From: Rhodospirillales bacterium
GTDB lineage: Bacteria > Pseudomonadota > Alphaproteobacteria > BOG-932 > Roseiterribacteraceae
Length of the DNA stretch: 42,330 nt
Direction: 5' to 3'
Assembly (NCBI GenBank): GCA_028291365.1
Contig: JAQGIE010000196.1
Coordinates: 1-42,330, forward strand
Part shown: positions 18,691 to 28,078 of the stretch, piece after piece
Numbering within the stretch: the first letter of the stretch is position 1
How the letters are laid out: each line of letters begins with the position of its first letter
Position numbers and translations under genes: made by a program
Notes under the pieces: generated by a model
The model's database searches: none
Told to the model about the DNA's origin: nothing
What the model saw: the letters and a program-made list of their open reading frames with translations, nothing else

Positions 18691-18705
18691 GTACCTGTTT
18701 TGTTC
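18691..18705 (-). promoter_or_regulatory. Candidate LexA (SOS) box upstream of recA
   Basis: On the recA strand the sequence reads GAAC-N7-GTAC, one base off the alphaproteobacterial LexA consensus GAAC-N7-GAAC. It lies 49 bp before the recA start, a usual operator position. Binding is inferred from consensus and position. Confidence 0.5.
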
Positions 18706-18844
18706 CGGCCCGCAAGAACAAGATTTCGGTGCGAAACACCTTGCGCGACAGGGCTCGAATAGATGCTGAAGCGATCTCTAAACTATAGAGGTCGTCGGAC
18801 GAGCGTCGCCCACGCCGGACCCGAGGACTGGACCAGCAGCGGCC

Positions 18845-20062
18845 TTACGACGCCCGGACTTCTTGCTTCGGATTGGGGAGGAAGGCCGCGAGCAGGCCGA
18901 GCGCCGGCAGGTAGGCGCAGATCCGGTACACGAACTCGATCGAGGTGTGATCGGCGAGCGCGCCGAGCACCGCCGCGCCCAGACCGCCCATGCCGAACGC
19001 GAAGCCGAAGAACAGGCCCGCGACGGTGCCGACCCGGCCGGGCATCAGTTCCTGCGCATAGACGAGGATGGCCGAGAAGGCCGACGAGATGATGAAGCCG
19101 ATCAGAACCGCCAGCACGACCGTGGCGGTGAAGCCGACATAGGGCAGCAACAGCGTGAACGGCAGCGCGCCGAGTATCGAAACCCAGATCACCGATTTGC
19201 GTCCGATGCGATCGCCGATCGGTCCGCCGACCAGCGTGCCGACCGCATAGGCACCGAGGAACGCGAACAGACAAAGCTGCGCCGTCTGCACCGAGGTGCC
19301 GAACCGATGGATCAGATAGAAGGTGAAATACGAACTCAGGCTCGCCGTGTAGACGTATTTCGAAAAGACCAGCAGCAGCAGCACGGTGATGCCGCGCGCC
19401 ACCGTCTTGCGCGGCAAGGTCGCCGCCGCAGCAACCGCGCGCTTGCTCGTCGCGCGCAGATGCGCGCCGTACCAGCGTCCGACGAAGATCAGCACGACCA
19501 GCGCCAGCAACGCGGTCAGCGAGAACCAGGCAACGCTGCCCTGCCCGCGCTGAAGCACGATGAAGGCCGCTGCGAGCGGTCCGGCCGCCGATCCGGCATT
19601 GCCGCCGACCTGGAACAGCGACTGCGCCAGCCCATGCCGGCCGCCGGATGCGAGCCGCGCGACGCGCGAGGATTCAGGATGGAAGATCGACGAACCGGTG
19701 CCGACCAGCGCCGCCGCCAGCAGCAGCATCGGGAAGCTTGCGGCGACCGACAGCAACAGCAGGCCGACCAGCGACACGCCCATGCCGACGGGCAACGACC
19801 AAGGGCGCGGCCGGCGGTCGGTGGCGACACCGACCAACGGCTGCAGCAGCGACGCGGTGAACTGGAAGGCGAGCGTGATGAGACCGATCTCGCCGAAATC
19901 GAGACCGTAAGTCTGTTTCAGCAACGGATAAATCGCGGGCAGCAGCGACTGGCCGAGATCATTGAGACCATGACACAGGCTGAGCGCCGCCAGCACGGCG
20001 AACGCCGTGCCCTGTTCGCGCTCCGCGGAATCCGCCGCGCCCTCGATCCGTATGTCGGTCAT
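18845..20062 (-). CDS. MFS exporter, fosmidomycin-resistance (Fsr) type
   Basis: A 405-aa major facilitator transporter with about 12 predicted membrane helices. The N-terminal SLCHGLNDLGQSLLPAIYPL and LQPLVGVATDRRPRP resemble the Fsr subgroup, and the second-half loop GGPIGDRIGRKSVIW is the usual MFS motif. It probably exports a small toxic compound; fosmidomycin itself is only the namesake substrate. The start is placed at 20062 (MTDIRIEGAADS); the extra 16 upstream residues of the open frame look non-coding. Confidence 0.88.
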   Translation of the reverse strand: MTDIRIEGAADSAEREQGTAFAVLAALSLCHGLNDLGQSLLPAIYPLLKQTYGLDFGEIGLITLAFQFTASLLQPLVGVATDRRPRPWSLPVGMGVSLVGLLLLSVAASFPMLLLAAALVGTGSSIFHPESSRVARLASGGRHGLAQSLFQVGGNAGSAAGPLAAAFIVLQRGQGSVAWFSLTALLALVVLIFVGRWYGAHLRATSKRAVAAAATLPRKTVARGITVLLLLVFSKYVYTASLSSYFTFYLIHRFGTSVQTAQLCLFAFLGAYAVGTLVGGPIGDRIGRKSVIWVSILGALPFTLLLPYVGFTATVVLAVLIGFIISSAFSAILVYAQELMPGRVGTVAGLFFGFAFGMGGLGAAVLGALADHTSIEFVYRICAYLPALGLLAAFLPNPKQEVRAS

Positions 20063-20153
20063 GCCTCGCCCCAATTGCGAGGCCGAACCTAGCGCGCTCG
20101 GCGCGCCCAACGTGCGTCGCGTGCGCAGGTCAGCTTTGCGCGGACCGTTCCGC

Positions 20154-20900
20154 TCAGCCCGCTTTCATGAAGTAATAGGCCGACGTCACCAGGCCGATCA
20201 CGATGATCGAGCGGCGCAGCAGCAGCGGATTCAGTCGTCGCGCCCAGCGCGCGCACCAATAGCCGCCGATGACCGCGCCCACCGCCATGATCATCGCCGG
20301 CCGCCACGCGACGAAATCCTTGGCCACGAAGATGATCACCGCCGTCATGTTGCAGATGCCGGTGAAGATCGTCTTCAGCGCGTTCATGCGGTTGAGGTCG
20401 GTCATGCCGACGACGGCGAACAGCGCGAGCTGCACGATGCCCATCGCGGCACCGAAATAACCGCCATAGATCGCCACCGGCACCATGCCGACCGCCAGCC
20501 ACCACGGCGCGAGTCGCGCATGCGCCTGCAACCAGCGCGCGATGCGACCGCCGAGCGCGAACAGCACGGTCGCGAACAGCAGCAGCCACGGCACGACTTT
20601 CAAGAACGTCGCGTCCGACGTGATCGTCACCAGCCAGGCGCCGAACACCGAGCCGATGATCGCGATCACAAGCAGCAACCAGACCGACACGCCTTCCGGC
20701 TTGGACAGGTCCTTGCGATAGGCCCAGGCGCTGGCGAAATTGCCCGGAAACAGCGCCACCGTGTTGGTCGCATTGGCAACCACCGGCAGCACCAGCGCGA
20801 TTTCGGTGAGGGCGGGAAAGGTGACGAACGTACCGCCGCCGGCGACGGCGTTCACCGCGCCCGCGATCGCCGCCGCGAGCGCAAGGATCAGGTCGTTCAT
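20154..20900 (-). CDS. TauE/SafE family sulfite/organosulfonate exporter-like permease
   Basis: A 248-aa integral membrane protein of the TSUP family. The N-terminal half carries AAIAGAVNAVAGGGTFVTFP and NATNTVALFPGNFASAWAYR, and the second half repeats the fold (GYFGAAMGIVQLALF, NALKTIFTGICNMTAV). About 7-8 helices are expected. Family members move sulfite, sulfoacetate or related anions; the substrate here is unknown. The ATG overlaps the stop of the CckA-like kinase (ATGA), so the two are co-transcribed. Confidence 0.87.
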   Translation of the reverse strand: MNDLILALAAAIAGAVNAVAGGGTFVTFPALTEIALVLPVVANATNTVALFPGNFASAWAYRKDLSKPEGVSVWLLLVIAIIGSVFGAWLVTITSDATFLKVVPWLLLFATVLFALGGRIARWLQAHARLAPWWLAVGMVPVAIYGGYFGAAMGIVQLALFAVVGMTDLNRMNALKTIFTGICNMTAVIIFVAKDFVAWRPAMIMAVGAVIGGYWCARWARRLNPLLLRRSIIVIGLVTSAYYFMKAG

Positions 20901-22519
20901 GAATCGATTTCGCCGGTCATCACTTCTTTGACCTTACCTGCGAGTTGTTTCAGCGAAAACGGCTTGGCAAGGAAATGCGTCCCCGCGTCGATGTCGAGAT
21001 GTTGCCGGAACCGGTCTTCGGTATAGCCCGAGATGAAGATCACCTTGATCTCGCGATTCACTTCACGCACGCGCCGCGCCATTGTCGGTCCATCCATGTT
21101 CGGCATGATCACGTCGGTGACCACGAGATCGATCTGCGCCTGCTCCTGCTCGAAGATTTCGAGCGCGTTCTCGCCCGAATTCGCTTCCCAGACCTTGTAC
21201 CCCTTGTTGCGCAGCGCGCGCGCCGAGAAGGTACGTACTGCGTCCTCGTCTTCGACCAGCAGAATGCCGCCGGCGCCGGTGAGATCGGCCTGGCTGCGCG
21301 CTTCGGCAGCTTCGGCGGGGGCCGGTTCGGCTGTCACCGTGTCGGCGTGACGCGGCAGGTAAATGGTGAAGCGCGCACCGTGACCGAGCTGGCTGTCGAC
21401 CTGCACGTAGCCGCCGGTCTGACGCACGATGCCATAGACCGTCGACAGGCCGAGACCGGTGCCGGCCCCGACTTCCTTGGTGGAAAAGAACGGTTCGAAG
21501 ATGCGCGTCAGATTCTCGCGGCCGATGCCGATGCCGGTGTCGGACACCTGGATCGTGACCCAGCGCCCGGGCGGCATCTCGTCGAGGCCTTTCAGCTGCG
21601 AATGCGCGGTTTCGAGATTCGAGGTCCGCACCTGCAACCGTCCGCCCGTCGGCATCGCGTCGCGCGCATTGACGACGAGGTTGATCAGCACCTGTTCGAG
21701 CTGGCCCTGGTCGACTTTGACCAGGCCGAGTTCGCGGCCATGCACGAGATCGAGATCGATATTCTCGCCGATCAGCCGGCGCAGCAGGTGCGACAGTTCC
21801 GCCAGCACGTCGGTGACGTCGATGACGCGCGGCTGCAGCGTCTGCTGGCGCGAGAAGGCGAGCAGCTGGCGGACCAGGTTGGCGGCGCGGTTGGCGCTCT
21901 GCTTGATCTGCATGATATCGCCGAAGCTCGGGTCACCCGGCTTGTGACGCAGCAGCAGCAGATCGCAGAAGCCGATCATCGCGGTGAGCAGGTTGTTGAA
22001 GTCGTGCGCGATGCCGCCGGCGAGCTGGCCCACCGCCTGCATTTTCTGCGACTGGGCGAACTGGGTTTCGAGATTCTTCTGCTCGGTCAGATCGACCGCG
22101 TGGAGGATCAGCCCGGCGCCGCCTTCGCGCCCGTCAATCTCGACGCCGGCACGGCGCGCGAATAATTGCACGACCACGTTCCGGCCATCGCCGACCAGCC
22201 GGACCTCGAACGGCTCGGCGCGCTCGGCCCCGTCCTGGATCTCGGCCAGCGCCGTTACAAGCTCGCCCGCCCCCTTCGGCTCGAGCAGCTCGATCAGGCG
22301 CTTCCCCGCCAGGCCGCCCCCGGGCATCCCCAGCATCCGCGTCATGGCCAGGTTGGTTTCGGTCACCGTGCCGGCGCGATCGAGCAGCAGGATGCCGACC
22401 GGCGCAATGTCGAAGAAGCGCTCGAAGCGCCGCTGCGCTTGCTCCAGCGCCCGCTTCAGATCACCCGCCACGGGCGGCGGGGCCGGATCCCGGCGAAACC
22501 ATCGGTCGAACAGACTCAT
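20897..22519 (-). CDS. cckA: CckA-like soluble hybrid histidine kinase (PAS-HK-REC)
   Basis: A 540-aa hybrid kinase: PAS at about 30-145; HisKA with phospho-acceptor His172 ([18 protein letters not shown]); an HATPase with [17 protein letters not shown] and GTGLGLS; and a C-terminal receiver ([13 protein letters not shown], acceptor Asp469 in [12 protein letters not shown]). The end, [20 protein letters not shown], is typical of CckA, which feeds ChpT and CtrA. Unlike Caulobacter CckA, no transmembrane helices precede the PAS; it starts [12 protein letters not shown] and looks cytosolic. It follows the flagellar flhB region, fitting motility control. A CckA-type paralogue, with the canonical one elsewhere, is the alternative. 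Confidence 0.8.
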   Translation of the reverse strand: MSLFDRWFRRDPAPPPVAGDLKRALEQAQRRFERFFDIAPVGILLLDRAGTVTETNLAMTRMLGMPGGGLAGKRLIELLEPKGAGELVTALAEIQDGAERAEPFEVRLVGDGRNVVVQLFARRAGVEIDGREGGAGLILHAVDLTEQKNLETQFAQSQKMQAVGQLAGGIAHDFNNLLTAMIGFCDLLLLRHKPGDPSFGDIMQIKQSANRAANLVRQLLAFSRQQTLQPRVIDVTDVLAELSHLLRRLIGENIDLDLVHGRELGLVKVDQGQLEQVLINLVVNARDAMPTGGRLQVRTSNLETAHSQLKGLDEMPPGRWVTIQVSDTGIGIGRENLTRIFEPFFSTKEVGAGTGLGLSTVYGIVRQTGGYVQVDSQLGHGARFTIYLPRHADTVTAEPAPAEAAEARSQADLTGAGGILLVEDEDAVRTFSARALRNKGYKVWEANSGENALEIFEQEQAQIDLVVTDVIMPNMDGPTMARRVREVNREIKVIFISGYTEDRFRQHLDIDAGTHFLAKPFSLKQLAGKVKEVMTGEIDS

Positions 22520-22533
22520 GCGGCGAGCACCTT

Positions 22534-22640
22534 AGAACAGGATCCGATCCGTTTGGATCGGGTCCTGTTCTCTAGTTTTGGTCTGGCACGCTTCCGTCCG
22601 CGAGCCGGAATCCGCGTTGCGGAAAAGCGCGCCCTGGGCC
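22534..22640. repeat. Composite palindromic intergenic repeat, copy A
   Basis: A 17-bp inverted repeat (22534-22550 against 22555-22571, one mismatch, loop GTTT) with core GGATC..GATCC is followed by a tail with CTAGTTTTGGTCTGGC and a second GC-rich inverted segment (CCGCGAGCCGG..). The tail parallels copy B at 29877. It lies between the starts of two divergent kinase genes, so here it is in a promoter region and not at gene ends. Confidence 0.7.
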
Positions 22641-22693
22641 GGGCAGCCTCCTTGTTTAAAGGATTGTTCAGCCGGTTTGCGTAGGTCCGGGTG

Positions 22694-24658
22694 ATGCGGG
22701 TCCGCGCCGTCTTCGTCGCCTGGATGCTCGCCGTCGCCGGCGCAGCCACCGTGGGCGCGGCGATCGGTCTGGCCACGCGCATTCAGGATCTGCGCGCAGC
22801 CCAGGCCGCCGGCTCCAGCGTCGAGGCGCTCGGCGCGGCGCTGCGCGTGGTCGAGGCGGTGGCGCTCGAACGCGGCGCCAGCAACGCCGCGCTCCGGCGG
22901 CCGGAACCGATCTCGCAGGAGCGGATCGGGGCGCTCGAACTCGACCGGGAGCGCACCGACACGGCGCTGGCGCTGACGCTGGCCCATCTGCACCGGCTGG
23001 CCCCGGTTTCGAGCGAAGTGGCGATCGCCGACCTGCAGCAGCTCGGGCATCGCATGCGCGAACTGCGCACCGTCGTCGATCGCCAGATCACCCTGCCAGC
23101 GGCGCAGCGCGACGCGGTATTTGCCGACGGCTTCATTCCGGCGGTGGTCGACCTGCTCGACGAATTCGCACGGTTGGAAAACGTGCTCGAAGGCTTGGTG
23201 GCGCGATCGGACCCGACCGTCGGGCAATTCGCTTCGGTGGCGCGCGTCGCATCGGACCTGCGCGACTTCGCCGGTCGCGCCGGGAACATCCATATCGACC
23301 TGATCGCCACGCGCGGCCCGATCTCAAGCTCTGCTCTCGAACAGCTCGCCGAAATGCGCGGCCGCGTCGATCAAAGCTGGTCGCGCATCCGCGCCCTGAT
23401 CGAACAGGCGGGCGCCGACACCGAACTCGCAACCGAGATCCATATGATCGAGTTCGAGTATTTCGGCGGCACCCGCAAACTCTACGGGCGGGTGGTCGAT
23501 GCGGCGAAGGGCGTCAATACGAAGCTGACCGTCGACGAGCTGCGGACCGAGCAATTTCCCCTCCTGCAGCGTGTCCTGACGTTGCGCGACGCGGCCCTGA
23601 ACATCGCCGCTGAACGCGCCGATGCGCGCCGCCACGCCGCCATGGAGGCGCTGACCACGGTGGCCTGCATGGCGCTGATGACGCTCGCGGTCGGTGCGCT
23701 TGGGGTTGTCATGTTCGGCCGCCGGGTCGTGTTCCCGATCCTGGCCTTGACCCGAACCATCGTGCGCATTGCCGAGGGCGAGCGCGCCGTCGGCGTGCCG
23801 CATCTCGATCGTGAAGACGAGATCGGCCAGATGGGCAACGCGATCGAGACGTTGCGCTACAACGCGCTGGTGGCCGAGGAAGCGGCCAAGCAGCACGCGG
23901 CGCGACTCGAAGAGGCCCGCCGCGCCGCCGAAGGGGCGAGCCGTGCCAAAAGCGCCTTTCTGGCGACCATGAGTCACGAATTGCGCACGCCGCTGAACGC
24001 GGTGATCGGCTTTGCCGAAATGATCGAGCGCGAGATGGTCGGCCCGGTCGGTGCGCCCGCTTACGTCGAATATGCGCACGACATCCACGAAAGCGCGTCG
24101 CACCTGCTGCAATTGATCAACGACATTCTCGACCTGTCGACGCTGGAAGCCGGCCATCTGGCGCTGGTCGAAGAGAAAGTCGACCTGCGCCAGACGCTGC
24201 AGGCCAGCGCGCGCATGCTGGCACCGCGCGCCGAGGCGGGGCAGATCGCGATGTCGGTCGACATCGAATTCGATTCGACGCCGGTGACCTGCGACGAACG
24301 CCGCATGCGCCAGGTGGCGCTGAACCTGCTCGCCAACGCGGTCAAATACACGCAGCCCGGCGGACGTGTCGCGGCGCGCCTGTCGCGCGATCGCGACGGC
24401 AGCATCCTGCTGTCGTTCGAGGACAACGGTGTCGGCATTGCCGAAGCGGATCTGGCGCTGGTGATGGCGCCGTTCGGCCGCGCGGAAAACGCCTTCAACC
24501 GGACCACCGAAGGCACCGGTCTGGGCCTGCCGCTGACCAAGCGCCTGGTCGAAGCACATGGCGGCGAATTGTTTCTGACGAGCGCGCCGGGCCAAGGCAC
24601 CATCGCGACGGTGCGCCTGCCGGCCTGGCGCGCGCGTTCGGACGTCGCTGCGGCGTAA
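22694..24658 (+). CDS. Membrane-bound sensor histidine kinase (HAMP-HisKA-HATPase)
   Basis: A 654-aa sensor kinase. TM1 lies at about residues 8-28; a long mainly helical periplasmic sensor follows to about 320, then TM2 (MALMTLAVGALGVVMFG), a HAMP segment, a coiled linker and HisKA with phospho-acceptor His428 (MSHELRTPLNAVIGFAEM). The HATPase has NLLANAVKYT, DNGVGI and GTGLGLPL. No receiver domain or partner regulator gene is adjacent. The start at 22694 follows an in-frame GTG three bases earlier. It is divergent from the CckA-like gene and convergent with flhB; a link to motility is only positional. Confidence 0.88.
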   Translation: MRVRAVFVAWMLAVAGAATVGAAIGLATRIQDLRAAQAAGSSVEALGAALRVVEAVALERGASNAALRRPEPISQERIGALELDRERTDTALALTLAHLHRLAPVSSEVAIADLQQLGHRMRELRTVVDRQITLPAAQRDAVFADGFIPAVVDLLDEFARLENVLEGLVARSDPTVGQFASVARVASDLRDFAGRAGNIHIDLIATRGPISSSALEQLAEMRGRVDQSWSRIRALIEQAGADTELATEIHMIEFEYFGGTRKLYGRVVDAAKGVNTKLTVDELRTEQFPLLQRVLTLRDAALNIAAERADARRHAAMEALTTVACMALMTLAVGALGVVMFGRRVVFPILALTRTIVRIAEGERAVGVPHLDREDEIGQMGNAIETLRYNALVAEEAAKQHAARLEEARRAAEGASRAKSAFLATMSHELRTPLNAVIGFAEMIEREMVGPVGAPAYVEYAHDIHESASHLLQLINDILDLSTLEAGHLALVEEKVDLRQTLQASARMLAPRAEAGQIAMSVDIEFDSTPVTCDERRMRQVALNLLANAVKYTQPGGRVAARLSRDRDGSILLSFEDNGVGIAEADLALVMAPFGRAENAFNRTTEGTGLGLPLTKRLVEAHGGELFLTSAPGQGTIATVRLPAWRARSDVAAA

Positions 24659-24671
24659 CATACGCCGCGGC

Positions 24672-25748
24672 CTACATTTTCATGGTTTTGCGCTTCAGCT
24701 TGAACACGTAGCTGATGATTTCCGCCACCGCACGGTAGTGCTCTTCCTTGATCGGATGATCGAGCTCGACCGTGGCGTAGATCGCGCGCGCCAGCGGCGG
24801 GTTTTCCATGATCGTGACGTCGTTCTCTTTGGCGACCTCGCGGATCCTGGCGGCGAGGAAGTCGGCGCCTTTGGCCACCAGCACCGGCGCCTGCATCTTC
24901 TCGGGGTCGTATTGCAGCGCCACCGCGAAATGGGTCGGGTTGGTGATGACCACGTCGGCCTTGGGTACCGCCTGCAGAATGCGCCGGCGCGCTCTGTCGA
25001 AGCGCAGCTGACGCTGGCGCCCTTTGACCTCGGGACTGCCTTCGGACTGTTTGTGCTCGTCCTTGACCTCCTGCTTCGACATTTTGAGGCCCTTCCACCA
25101 GGACCAGCGCACGAAGAAGACGTCAGCCGCGGCCACCAGCGTCATGATCGCGAGCACGCCGCCGATCAGCTTCAGCGTCATGAGGCGGAACTCGACCACC
25201 AGGTCGACCATGTCGAGCGAGACGAACCGTTCGATGCCGCCGAACGACGGCATCATGATCGCGACGACGATGGCGCTGACGACGACGAGCTTGGCCATGG
25301 TCTTGAGCAGCTCGCCCACCGAGCGCGGCGCAAACAGGCGCTTGAATCCCTTCAACGGATTGAGCTTGCCGATATCCAACTTCAACGGCTCGGTGGTGAT
25401 GTTGAAGCCCGCCTGGAGCAGCGAGGAGCTGAGACCCGAGACCATGAACAGCAGCAGGATCAATCCGATCGCCTTGGCCGCGGCGCTGAGCGCCCCGACC
25501 AAAGCTTCGCCAAGCGCGAACCGATCAGTGGCAAACAGGTCGGGTTGCGAGAGGAACGGGCGCAGCACCGTCGCCAGGTCCTGCGCCGCCGAGGGCGCGA
25601 AGGCGAGCATCATGAAGGCGGCGGCGAGGAACATGAACCAGTTGTTCAGCTCGCGGCTGATCGGGAGGTTGCCGCGCGAGCGCGCTTCCTCGAGCCGGTG
25701 TGCCGTAGGGTCTTCTGTCCGGCTTTCCTGGTCGCCGCCCTCGGCCAT
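24672..25748 (-). CDS. flhB: Flagellar export apparatus protein FlhB
   Basis: Export-gate component and substrate-specificity switch. The 358-aa protein begins with EDPTAHRLEEARSRGNLPIS and has four membrane helices in the first 230 residues. The cytosolic domain contains the self-cleavage motif NPTH (ADVVITNPTHFAVAL), then the VAKGADFLAARIREVA and NPPLARAIYATVELDHPI segments. The gene ends the flgB-flgC-fliE-fliQ-fliR-flhB unit; its ATG directly follows the fliR stop. A separate gene for an FlhB-C-like protein lies at 28235. Confidence 0.96.
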   Translation of the reverse strand: MAEGGDQESRTEDPTAHRLEEARSRGNLPISRELNNWFMFLAAAFMMLAFAPSAAQDLATVLRPFLSQPDLFATDRFALGEALVGALSAAAKAIGLILLLFMVSGLSSSLLQAGFNITTEPLKLDIGKLNPLKGFKRLFAPRSVGELLKTMAKLVVVSAIVVAIMMPSFGGIERFVSLDMVDLVVEFRLMTLKLIGGVLAIMTLVAAADVFFVRWSWWKGLKMSKQEVKDEHKQSEGSPEVKGRQRQLRFDRARRRILQAVPKADVVITNPTHFAVALQYDPEKMQAPVLVAKGADFLAARIREVAKENDVTIMENPPLARAIYATVELDHPIKEEHYRAVAEIISYVFKLKRKTMKM

Positions 25749-26534
25749 TTAGGGCAGCCCGGGCGAGAGAAAGGTGACCAGCGACCCCTGAAACCGCTCC
25801 ATCCAATACAGCAGCATGGCGGGCAGGACGATCGCGAACACCAGGATGCCGAGCGCGAGCTGGATCGGCTGGGCAATGAAGAAAATCTGCATCTGCGGCA
25901 TCATGCGCGCGATCAGGCCGAGCGCGACCATCAAGATCAGCGTGACGATCACGAACGGTGCCGCGAGCTGCATGCCGATGGCGAAGGAGGCGGCCACGGT
26001 CTTCGCGATCACGTCGGCGAGGTCGCCGAACAAAATCGGCCCGCCCGCGGGAAACACGTCGTAGCTGCCCAGCAGCGCCCGCAGCATCATGTGGTGCAGG
26101 TCGGTGACGAACAGCAGCAGCACCGCCACCGTCGACAGCAGCGACCCGGCCAGCGAGCCCGTCGCGGCGATCTGCGGGTTGAACAACGTCGCGCTCGAAA
26201 AGCCGGTCTGGAGACCGATCAGCTGCCCCGCCGTTTCCAGCGACGACAGCATCACGCGACCGATCGTGCCGATGAAGATGCCGATCACGGCTTCGGTGGC
26301 GATCAGCAAAATCAGGAGCGCCGGTTCGTCGGGCGCGGCCGGCAGGCGCGCCTTGAGCATCGGGGTGATGGCCACGCTGAAGGCCAGCGCGAGAATCAGC
26401 CGGACCTGTCCCGGAAGGTAAGCATCGCCGAAGCCCGGCAGGTTCATCAGGGCGGCGCCGACGCGGGTAAAAACCAGCAATATCGCGAACACGCCGCCGG
26501 CCAGCAGCGTGTTCAGATGATCGAGCCCCGCCAT
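25749..26534 (-). CDS. fliR: Flagellar biosynthetic protein FliR
   Basis: A membrane subunit of the flagellar export gate, 261 aa with about six hydrophobic helices. Typical parts are LLVFTRVGAALMNLPGFGD, FIGTIGRVMLSSLETAGQL and the FIAQPIQLALGILVF region near the C-terminus. It is 7 bp after fliQ and abuts flhB, so all three export-gate proteins are made together. Confidence 0.95.
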   Translation of the reverse strand: MAGLDHLNTLLAGGVFAILLVFTRVGAALMNLPGFGDAYLPGQVRLILALAFSVAITPMLKARLPAAPDEPALLILLIATEAVIGIFIGTIGRVMLSSLETAGQLIGLQTGFSSATLFNPQIAATGSLAGSLLSTVAVLLLFVTDLHHMMLRALLGSYDVFPAGGPILFGDLADVIAKTVAASFAIGMQLAAPFVIVTLILMVALGLIARMMPQMQIFFIAQPIQLALGILVFAIVLPAMLLYWMERFQGSLVTFLSPGLP

Positions 26535-26541
26535 GCCTGGC

Positions 26542-26808
26542 TTACGGGAGCGAAACGATTTTATCGGCCGTCATGCGCATGAAGCCTTCGAGCTGCTGCA
26601 GCATGAAAGGCGCGAACACCAGCAGCGCCACGAAGATGGCCAATATCTTCGGGATGAAGACCAGCGTCATTTCATTGAGCTGAGTCATCGTCTGGAACAG
26701 CGACACCAGAATGCCGACCGCGAGCCCGACGAGCATCACCGGCCCGGCCACGATGAGCGCCGTCATCAGCGCCTCGCGCACGAGGTCGATGACCTCAGTC
26801 TGGTTCAT
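26542..26808 (-). CDS. fliQ: Flagellar biosynthetic protein FliQ
   Basis: An 88-aa export-gate subunit with two membrane helices (ALIVAGPVMLVGLAVGILVS and a second from about residue 50), separated by the conserved FQTMTQLNEMTLVFIPKI segment. Length and motifs match FliQ. It lies between fliE (40-bp gap) and fliR. Confidence 0.95.
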   Translation of the reverse strand: MNQTEVIDLVREALMTALIVAGPVMLVGLAVGILVSLFQTMTQLNEMTLVFIPKILAIFVALLVFAPFMLQQLEGFMRMTADKIVSLP

Positions 26809-26848
26809 GTACGTATCGTCGAAGAAAGTGGATGAAACGCGCCGCCGA

Positions 26849-27160
26849 TCAGATCGGCATGCGCATGATTTCCTGGTACGCCGCGACGACCTTGTCGCGC
26901 ACGGCGATGACGCTCTGCAGCGTCGTTTCGGCGTTGCTCACCGCGAGCACGACATCGGTCATGTCGGCTTTGCCCTTGACGGCGGCGTCGCTGATCTGGG
27001 CGCTTTGCTTCTGCGCCTCGATCGCGCCCTGCACCGCTTCTTTGACCATGCTGCCGAAGGTCGGCCCCGTGGTCTCGGCCTCGCGCGAAGCCATGCCGCC
27101 GCCGGTGGCGACACCACGCTGGGCAGTGCGGTAGGCCGAAATCGCGTCATTCATGTTCAT
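26849..27160 (-). CDS. fliE: Flagellar hook-basal body protein FliE
   Basis: A 103-aa junction protein between the MS-ring/export gate and the rod. It is all-helical with no signal, has the conserved C-terminal MTDVVLAVSNAETTLQSVIA and a VRDKVVAAYQEIMRMPI end. It starts MNMNDAIS (second ATG at 27154 equally possible). The gene is 14 bp after flgC. Confidence 0.94.
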   Translation of the reverse strand: MNMNDAISAYRTAQRGVATGGGMASREAETTGPTFGSMVKEAVQGAIEAQKQSAQISDAAVKGKADMTDVVLAVSNAETTLQSVIAVRDKVVAAYQEIMRMPI

Positions 27161-27174
27161 GTGTTCGCGCGCTC

Positions 27175-27585
27175 CTAGCGCAGCATGTCGATGGTGCGGG
27201 AGAGCATGCCTTGCGACGTCGTCAGCACGCCGATATTGGCTTCGTAGCTGCGTTGGGCCTCGCGCATGTCCATCACCTCGATCAGCGAGTTGACGTTGGA
27301 GCTCGCGACATAGCCGTTGGCGTCGGCCGCCGGATGGCCGGGATCGAACTTCTTCGGCAGTTCGCTCTTGTCGGTCGCGACCCGATTGACGGCGACCTTG
27401 TGGGCGCCGGTGGCGCGGTCGAGCTCGGCCTTGAAGGTGACGAGCTTGCGCCGATAGGGCTGGTCGTTCGCCGTCGTCGCCGTGGTACCGGCATTGGCCA
27501 TGTTCTCGGCGATAACGCGGATCCGCAGACCCTGCGCCTTCATGCCCGAGGCGGCGATATCCGCGGTCTTGGTCAGTTCATCCAT
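27175..27585 (-). CDS. flgC: Flagellar basal-body rod protein FlgC
   Basis: A proximal rod protein of 136 aa exported through the flagellar pathway. The N-terminal rod motif ASGMKAQGLRIRVIAENMAN and the C-terminal SNVNSLIEVMDMREAQRSY with ANIGVLTTSQGMLSRTIDML coiled end are clear. The ATG at 27585 is 11 bp after the flgB stop; the upstream continuation of this frame overlaps flgB and is not coding. Confidence 0.95.
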   Translation of the reverse strand: MDELTKTADIAASGMKAQGLRIRVIAENMANAGTTATTANDQPYRRKLVTFKAELDRATGAHKVAVNRVATDKSELPKKFDPGHPAADANGYVASSNVNSLIEVMDMREAQRSYEANIGVLTTSQGMLSRTIDMLR

Positions 27586-27596
27586 GGTGCGCTCGC

Positions 27597-28001
27597 TCAG
27601 CCGCCGCTGCGGCCGAGGGCGGTCCGCAGCATCGACACGTTCTTTTTGTAGAGATTGAGCATCAGCTGATAGTCGGTCGCCGTGCTCGACGACTTCATCA
27701 TCTGCTCTTCGATCACCACGCCGTTGTTCGACGGCGACACTTCCCAGGGTTTCTTTTCGGCCGCGACCTTGGCTTGGCCCGGCTTGGCGTTCGCGGCCGT
27801 TGCCAGATGCATGGCGCTGGTGGTAGTCGGCGCGAGCTTGGCGCCGAGCGTCTCTTTGAAGCTCAACGGTGCAATGTCGAGGGCGCGAAAGCCGGGCGTA
27901 TCGGCATTGGCGATGTTCTGCGCGATGACGTTCTCGCGCTGGGTCAGCCAGCCCATCTTCCGGCCGATCGCTTTGAACAGGTCGAGGTTCGAAAGGTCCA
28001 T
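27597..28001 (-). CDS. flgB: Flagellar basal-body rod protein FlgB
   Basis: A proximal rod protein, 134 aa, the first gene of the flgB-to-flhB unit. The N-terminus MDLSNLDLFKAIGRKMGWLT and QRENVIAQNIANADTPGFRA are the rod-protein signature, with C-terminal YQLMLNLYKKNVSMLRTALG. The start at 28001 gives the family length; the open frame runs further upstream without rod-like sequence. A CtrA-like site lies about 80 bp upstream. Confidence 0.95.
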   Translation of the reverse strand: MDLSNLDLFKAIGRKMGWLTQRENVIAQNIANADTPGFRALDIAPLSFKETLGAKLAPTTTSAMHLATAANAKPGQAKVAAEKKPWEVSPSNNGVVIEEQMMKSSSTATDYQLMLNLYKKNVSMLRTALGRSGG

Positions 28002-28078
28002 GTCCCTGGGGATCCCTGGGGCCTGGCAAAAGCTGCCCGCCGTTTGCGTTGCGCGCCAAGATACTGGCGAGGGGGCAC

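Noticed and set aside
24738-26582. 614-aa plus-strand open frame across flhB and fliR
   Set aside because: Antisense shadow with His/Gln/Arg-rich sequence; both flagellar genes are certain.
28002-28060. Sigma-54 site upstream of flgB or the fliO/fliP unit
   Set aside because: GG and GC pairs occur (TGGCAAAAGCTGC) but at 8-nt, not 10-nt, spacing.
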